NCBI GenBank assembly: GCA_013397455.1
Contig: VYZB01000120.1
Coordinates: 1,461,461-1,525,460, forward strand
Length of the DNA: 64,000 bases
Direction: 5' to 3'
From: Crotophaga sulcirostris
Lineage: Eukaryota > Chordata > Aves > Cuculiformes > Crotophagidae
Program-made: the position numbers and the translations under genes
Notes under the pieces: model-generated
Seen by the model: the letters and a program-made list of their open reading frames with translations, nothing else
The model's database searches: none
Told to the model about the DNA's origin: nothing
Shown: positions 57,525 to 64,000 of the stretch, piece after piece
Numbering within the stretch: the stretch's first letter is position 1
How the letters are laid out: each line of letters begins with the position of its first letter

Positions 57525-60500
57525 GTTTGGTTTTGTCCATCTGTTCATGCATTCTCTTAAACTGACAAATCACTGATTTCATAATGACCATCAATATCAG
57601 AATGCACGTCGGTGTTTAGATGGAAGAGAAATAAAATGGTGAATCTAGAACAGTTCTCCCTGAGGACAGACTCAGACAGCCATTTGGTGTCGTTTATATC
57701 ATTACAACATCAAGCTGGCTGCCAACCTAACCCCAAGTACTTGTGAAGCTCTTCCTTTGCCCATCTGACTTCTAAGCGAGCTCTTATCCTCAGAGCATTC
57801 TCACCCAGTGCCCTCCCCACTGTGACACAACACACTACACTCACTGCTTTGGATGGTAGCAGTACCCAAAGACCCTGAGACATTTCCTGTATCATTCTTT
57901 GATCAGAAAAATAGATCTACTGTCTCTTTAGACCTAGTAATCAGCCCAGGTACTAGGTCAGACCCAACCAGTAGTAGCAACAAGACCACCCACATTTATA
58001 CTTGACACAGCATTACTTTTGAAAAGGGCGTAATCCTGAGCAATGCTCACGATGGCATGGTGCAGTGCTGGTTAGCAGCTGGCTTGCAAATTTACCACAG
58101 GTCTGTAGATCAAATCAAACACTTTAATTATCTTGTATTTTGTATGAAATCATTACATCTCCTATAATCACCACCTGTAAAATTACTGTAGGGATAGGAA
58201 ACTTTATAACCATCTTTGAGGCAGTCAGGCATTTTATTCTGCCTGCTTGGTATCATTCATGTCTTACATTTCTATTAAGCAGCCAGGTCTGACACCTGTC
58301 TCTTCAACCCACTCCCACAGATAACCACACATATCTGCATGTAAATGATTAACACTCCCCTCTCATGAAGCCACACATCTTTGCGCTCCAGTGAGAATAA
58401 TTGCTTGTACTATTGCAAATAATAAAACTTGTCATTCAGTCCATGTAATAAAAGCTTAAAATCCAACGTGAAGTGATGTGGGTGTAAGTCAACATGAGTG
58501 AGCTGGACTCAAAGGCAATTTAACACTATTTGTAGGATCAAAGATGAGTAAATTGTCTCTCCTAGTTCCCACACCCTGCCATGATCCTAGGATTCAGACT
58601 TCTACCAAAAATAACCTATTACACACTACTCAAATCACTACCACGATCATTCCTCTTTGTCTATTCTGCTGTCATAATTCTGGCTTATAAATTATACCAG
58701 CTTTGGTTGACAAGGGAAAGTTCAATGCTGATGTGTAGAACAGTGTAAATAACCCATATTTAATACCTATCAAAAAGCTTATTTCTTCACCTTTCTTTTC
58801 TGATGGGCACATGTAGCCTCATGAATCAGTACAGTATTCCAGAAGACATTTACCAGTGCACCTTTGTCCAACTGCAATGTATTTGTACTTCCACCTGTTA
58901 ATGCAGTGCACGTTTCTAACACATGTAAAGACAAGTATTCCACCATCCACCATCTAATTCCAGCCCTAAACAAATGAGGTCCAGAAATGCATATTTCTGC
59001 TAACTGTATCCTACTGTAAGACACTAATATAAGCACAGGAAAAACACAGAGGAAGCATAACTAATATTCTAAATTGATTTGATATTATTTAGTTAGAAAA
59101 CAGGTTTTCTTCCTATTTCTTCACTTTCCCAGGAAAATATGATTTGCTTCTGATTTTAGAAGTCTATTCATAGAATCATGATGCATGGCCTGCCTTCCTT
59201 CTGCTAGAATAATATGTTCTTAAATAGAGCCCACACCGTATTTTATTCTTCACAAATGCTGCTGTAAGTGTTCTTGCTCTTTTCCCAGGATCAAGCAAGC
59301 CTCCACTAGAGGGAATGCTTAAAGATGCAAGGAAACCAGATTTCCTACCGTCAAAGCGGTCCTGATTCTGGACGCAATGGTAGTGACATTCGGTTCGTGT
59401 AACTTTGTGATGCCATGTTTTTTAAAGCCGGAACTACAGGAATCAAATCACATTGGTAAATTCACTGAAACCACAAAAGCAAAGGACATTCAGAAAGACA
59501 GGCAAGTATCCCCTTACAGGGAGGAAGTGCTGTAGCAAAGCATTTCAATTCTTAGACAGCTACTATTTACACAGACCTTTCTGTGAATACACTCTCATCG
59601 CCTGTAATTTATCAGCCTTGTCCAGCCTACCCAAAAGGTGATCTAAGGGCTCATACGCCATTTCCATGGGAGATGGGACATTAAAATAAAATATATTCCA
59701 GCTCTTTGATTCCCATTGATTTTGTGGGTAATACAATAACCAGAATGAGATAGCTGAAACCAATAAAAACTGATTTATAGCATTAAAGGCATTCTTTATA
59801 GCACTTATTTATGGTACATTACATCTGAAATCCAATTTCACAGGCTGCTGTTTGAAACTTTCTGTTCAATCATAAATACACTACATACAGCATAGCTCAG
59901 TGCCACAGAGTCAGATTATACAAATGTCTATGTTCCCAGAAGGAACTGCACTTCTGCTGCAATTGTGGTAAATGAGTATGACAGTAATTTTTCCCAACCA
60001 ACTTCTAACCAAAAAGTTCCAGTCAGAACTCAATAAATTTAGAATAGATGGTTACTCCTTTAATCATAATAAACATCTATTTATTCATATACTTCAGTTA
60101 TTGAAAAGGCATTAACAGAAATCATGGAAAACAAACTTGGCATATGTTACAAGATAAACTACTAAGCACATTTAAGCACGCTAGCGGGGGTACTGTTCAA
60201 AAAGCACACACAGGCAGCCAATGTGCACCATTCCTGTTTGTGAGGGTGGGAACATTACATTACTGCTCGTTTAATTTTTGAAGGGTGAAAAGAAGGAGTC
60301 TCCTCAATGCCTCTCAAAGCTGCTCACTTCAAAGGAACAGACCACACTCAGGTCACTTACTATAACTGTTGTCAAGAAAAGGGCAAAAAATCAGATCTGA
60401 CTTCTACAGAGGCGCTGTCATCTGAATCTGGAGCAAGTTCTTATTTATGTGAAAAGGCTTTTCCCTGAAAGTAAAATCACTGCAAACTACGTTTGTCAGG

Positions 60501-61460
60501 CCTTATACAAATTCAAGTTGAAAGACGTTTTCTCCCTGTCTCTGATATGAAGGCAGATTTCGTCTCTCTGTGTGTGATGTTTCCCTTCTTGGTTATAAGA
60601 GATTATTTTTTTAAAGATGTAACTACATTGACGTGTTACAAAACAGAGCACCTGCCGTGTTACTACTTAAAGAACTAATGAAAAAAAAAATACTGTTGTG
60701 GCATATCACGTTTTGCTCCTCTAGAGACACTACTTCACAGAGAAACAGAGCGAGACAAAACTGAATCTCCAAACAGACAGGGATACTTTTAGTCTTTGGT
60801 TCCTTGGTTATAAAGCCACAGATTCCTGTGAGGAATAGAAAATGTATCAATATTGTAAAAGCAAGCAGTGGCTGGAGACTTAGCGAGAACAACAAAAAAT
60901 ATGTGGACTTGGTATATACTTGGGGTAGGGATGGGGGGAACAGGAAAGGGGAACCTAAATCCCAGGTTGCCAGCTGAGAACAGACCTGATCTGACGTGCC
61001 TTTTATTCAGATCTTTGTTGGAAGCAGAAGGGAGGGAAGGACACTTTCAGAGCAGAAACTTGAGACTGCCAAGCATTAATAATTTAATATCCAGTCTTTC
61101 ACCTCCAGAACACCAATTCAAATCCAATTCACGTCAGTGGTGACCCAAACTTATTAACTGGCCTGCATGTTGAAATGATATGATAGACTTAATTGGTTTC
61201 TAGTGTACATGAAATAAAGCTGGCTACTACCTTTGACATTCATAGCAAACTATACAATAGGCTGAAGACTATAGATGCGAAACACTCCCCCAGAATAATC
61301 TCCCCCCTCCAGAGTACAGTTCCCAGAAGAAATACTCCCTCATACTGTAAACAGAAGGAATCTACCTAATGTTAAAGCAATATAAAAAATAGACTAATGA
61401 GAATTTGTTAGCTTGTTCCATGTATTTTTACAAAGAGTAATTACTGTATAGCACAGATCA
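57525..61460. other. Unique noncoding DNA
   Basis: About 3.9 kb without a recognised gene, RNA or dispersed repeat. Frames such as 58779-59036 (minus) and 60623-60895 (minus) resemble no known protein. Confidence 0.5.
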
Positions 61461-61495
61461 TTTTACTTTATTTTATTATATTTTATTTTATTTAT
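61461..61495. repeat. Imperfect (TTTTA)n simple repeat
   Basis: About seven units of TTTTA or close variants (TTTTACTTTATTTTATTATA, then TTTTATTTTATTTA). It is interrupted, unlike the perfect AAAAC array at 35295. Confidence 0.85.
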
Positions 61496-63137
61496 GTTTT
61501 TGCCACTGAAAGGAAGGTTTGGTCACTAAAAGCAAATATTGAGTAAGACCATAGAGTTGGCTGATGTGGACATGAGCAACCATTTGACAGCTTGTATTCC
61601 TCTAAATTATAAAATAGATCCTACTGTTGTAGCATAGTGAAGTCAAGGATAAATTTAAAAAGGAAAAAAGCAGAATGGAAAAGAACTACAGATCCCATTA
61701 TCAAGGTACTGGTCACAGGCAGAGGAACACTCTTCCATTTTCTTTGATGTCATTTAAAATGATTCATACTTGAGAAAATACATAACTTTTTACCATCTTA
61801 GATTAGAAAATTACTTGAATCACTCAGACTTCTGAATTCTTCATTAAACAACTCCAATCTGAAAGAGTGAAATTTATACTGGATAGTTCACTGTCAATCT
61901 CTACCTCATGTAGATGTTCAGTTAAGAAGATGGAATGAATTTGAAAATGAATTAAAATATTAAAACTTTATTTTATGTTGTAGATTGCAAGCATGCATTG
62001 AATGACTTTGTGCAGTTTCAGGAAAGCATACTCTTTGAAAAAGAACATACAAGTGTCAGAGGAATCCAAAAATAGTGAGAATAGTAAAAGACATTAGAAC
62101 ATCTCTTTAAGCTGATATATTACTAAAAGGATAAATTATGCTTGTATTTACATTTTCTTCCCATAAGACAAGATCAAATTCAGAGCTAATAAATTTAAGT
62201 CTGATGAAAGGAAATTTTAAAAAAATTAAATATAATATTTGTCCACACCATAAACTGCAAGTTAGGGTCCTAAAAACACAAAAATACAATACAACAATGC
62301 TATGGATTATGACAACAACCCAAAACAATCCTAACGTTTTTTTTTTTTCTTTTAAATGAAATACATAACTCCTTAGACTTGCAGAAAGTGACAAACACAC
62401 TGCTGATGCAGGTGTAATGCTTCACATTGACACACAGCTTTTCCCTGAATACCTGAGTAGGAAATTAATAGCATAACAGACACCAAAGTAAACACCTCAT
62501 GAAATCTAGATCAATCTGGCTAACCGAAGAAAAGCAATAATCACAAACCAGATTCAGCTGCAGCAGGAATTAAAACTTAACAGTACTGCCTATGGGGTAG
62601 ATCGACGGGTGGACGACAGGACACACTAACCCTCTTCTGCAAATGCTTAGCCTCCAGCACTGAGGTAATAAAAAACAGAAGTTATATGCATTGTGTTTCT
62701 TATTTCAGAAAACTTACTAAAAATTGGGCAGAAAAAACAACAGAAATGGAAACACTTCCACGCAGGACTTCTTGGGTTCTCAAATTCATTTCCCTCAAAT
62801 AAAAGCTACCTCTCCTGTGACCCTTCTCATGAATGGATTAAGCCCCATGTCAAAAACAGCTACGAGGGCGATAAGCACTTAAAATATCTGTGCTACAAGA
62901 CCAGGGCTTCTTCAGCAAGAAACTGGACTAATCACTTGAATGCCGTGGCAGGCAACGGGCAAGCACGTGGCCAGACTTGAGAGTCCCAAGTCTGCTCAAA
63001 TAGTGTCAGAGAACTGCATGGAAGAGCAGAAGACGAACCTTGTGCCTTTTTTTCCGCAACTTTATCTCAGATCAGTCCCTACAGTGAACTATCCCCCAGG
63101 TAAGGTGAACCCACACCTGGTAAAACCATCTACCTTT
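61496..63137. other. Unique noncoding DNA
   Basis: AT-rich. A short CpG-bearing stretch (TAGATCGACGGGTGGACGAC) lies at 62598-62617. No recognised gene. Confidence 0.5.
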
Positions 63138-63376
63138 AGGAGCAACGGTGTCAAGTTGCGCCAGGGGAGGTTTAGATTGGATATTAGGAAAAAATTCTTT
63201 GCTGCAAGAGTAGTGAAGCATTGGAACAGGCTGCCCAAGGAAGTGGTGGAGTCACCATCCCTGGAGGTGTTAAAAAAATGTGCAGTCATGGCCCTTTGGG
63301 ACATTTTTAGTAGGCATGGAGGTGTTGGGCTGATGTTTAAAATTCACGATCTTAGAGGTCTTTTCCAACATCAGTG
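63138..63376 (+). mobile_element. CR1 LINE 3' end, strongly 5'-truncated
   Basis: A short sense-strand CR1 end. It keeps a readable ORF2 C-terminus within the 62940-63377 frame: [40 protein letters not shown], then [20 protein letters not shown]. The 3' UTR block CTTAGAGGTCTTTTCCAACA ends the copy, but the usual ATTCTATG tail is decayed (TCAGTGATTTTCTGAA). The coding form and TAGAGGTCTTTTCC UTR place it with the 15018-16398 subfamily. It is a LINE relic without catalytic domains. Confidence 0.9.
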
Positions 63377-64000
63377 ATTTTCTGAACTTTACGCACAGCC
63401 CACAAATGCCTTCCTCCTGAAAAGATAATGAGCGACTGCTAAGAGGACCTTATAGTCAAAAGCAGATGCCTTAGAAATGGGGCAAAAGGCGGAGACAGGG
63501 TCCGGGGCCAGCACAAGAATGGCTTCAAAACCATTTGGAGGAATAATTTTATCACAAATACCAGCCCCAAGTTGTACGCTCTCAAAATCCTTCGGGGCTA
63601 AAAGTACTAAAAGTACACAGCACTCAAACTCTGAATTCACAGTACTTCCATCTATCACATCCTTCCTGCATTACAATAAAAGGATAAGGGAAGATGAGGT
63701 AGTGCACTAAAATGCAAATTTTAAATGGTGTCCCAAATACTGCCAAGCAGAAATTTTATCATGCATATTATACTTTTTCCTAATTTTGTCTTTTCGTTAG
63801 AATCTCAGAAACAGGCATTTCAGTACTGTGCAGTCTACCACAATTTAGGCATGAAAAAAAATCAGTCTCAGCAATTCAGAGCTGTGATTTAATAGGATAA
63901 TGTTGAAGCACACAATGAAGAACTATAATTATTAAAGCCAACCTCACTTTGTATTTAATTTTCATTTATTTCACACGCAAAGACTTTATTATGTTTTATT
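63377..64000. other. Unique noncoding DNA at window end
   Basis: No recognised gene or repeat. The frames at 63389-63710 on both strands are short and resemble no known protein. Confidence 0.5.

Noticed and set aside
56937..57594. Long frames on both strands across the gap
   Set aside because: They are open only because the 195 N cannot contain stops; the real parts are CR1 and unrelated flank.
59168..59179. TCATAGAATCAT, identical to a CR1 tail
   Set aside because: No CR1 3' UTR text follows on either side, so a 12-base match alone is not support.
1..64000. CRISPR arrays, operons, tRNA or rRNA genes, phage or plasmid features
   Set aside because: None is present; composition and repeats are those of a bird nuclear genome, so bacterial feature types do not apply.

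Overview
The window is vertebrate, and almost certainly avian, nuclear DNA. It is AT-rich and CpG-poor, has no dense reading frames, and carries at least fourteen copies of CR1, the dominant LINE of bird genomes. The CR1 copies range from recognisable 3' ends with the usual ATTCTATG-like tail to ancient fragments seen only as decayed ORF2 text. Other old repeats fit the same picture: one MIR-type CORE-SINE, two L2/CR1-like LINE fragments shared with other amniotes, one decayed avian LTR-type repeat and one possible solo LTR. A 195-base run of N marks a draft-assembly gap. The species cannot be named from this sequence.

I find no host protein-coding exon, tRNA, rRNA, operon, CRISPR array or bacterial-type feature. 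The longest open frames do not resemble any protein I know, and several lack an ATG. The window reads as a gene desert or the inside of a very large intron.

Layout. 0-8.4 kb: unique AT-rich DNA with an ancient CR1 (about 1.5 kb), a CR1 3' end (2.2-2.7 kb), a G/C-clamped hairpin (4.5 kb) and a CR1 tail (7.6-7.8 kb). 8.45-8.85 kb: decayed avian LTR-type repeat. 9-15 kb: unique. 15.0-16.4 kb: the longest CR1 copy, minus strand, with reverse transcriptase and C-terminal text. 16.4-25 kb: unique, with an old CR1 at 21.8 kb and a homeodomain-core cluster at 24.6 kb. 25.05-26.08 kb: ancient CR1 endonuclease-to-RT linker. 28.1-29.2 kb: second long CR1, plus strand. 31.0-31.7 kb: possible LTR. 32.6-33.0 kb: L2/CR1-like 3' end. 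35.3 kb: (AAAAC)10 microsatellite. 35.9-38.5 kb: three minus-strand CR1 fragments close together. 41.7-43.9 kb: two more CR1 ends. 49.4 kb: MIR. 53.4 kb: L2/CR1-like coding fragment. 57.1-57.5 kb: CR1 running into the gap. 63.1-63.4 kb: last CR1 tail.

No genes work together here. The only coding relics are CR1 ORF2 remnants, all broken by stops and frameshifts, so no copy can be autonomous. The most useful content is a layered record of old retroposition and a few unique AT-rich patches worth testing as conserved noncoding elements. I did not find a new biological system. Repeat names rest on recalled family consensus text, because no search could be run.
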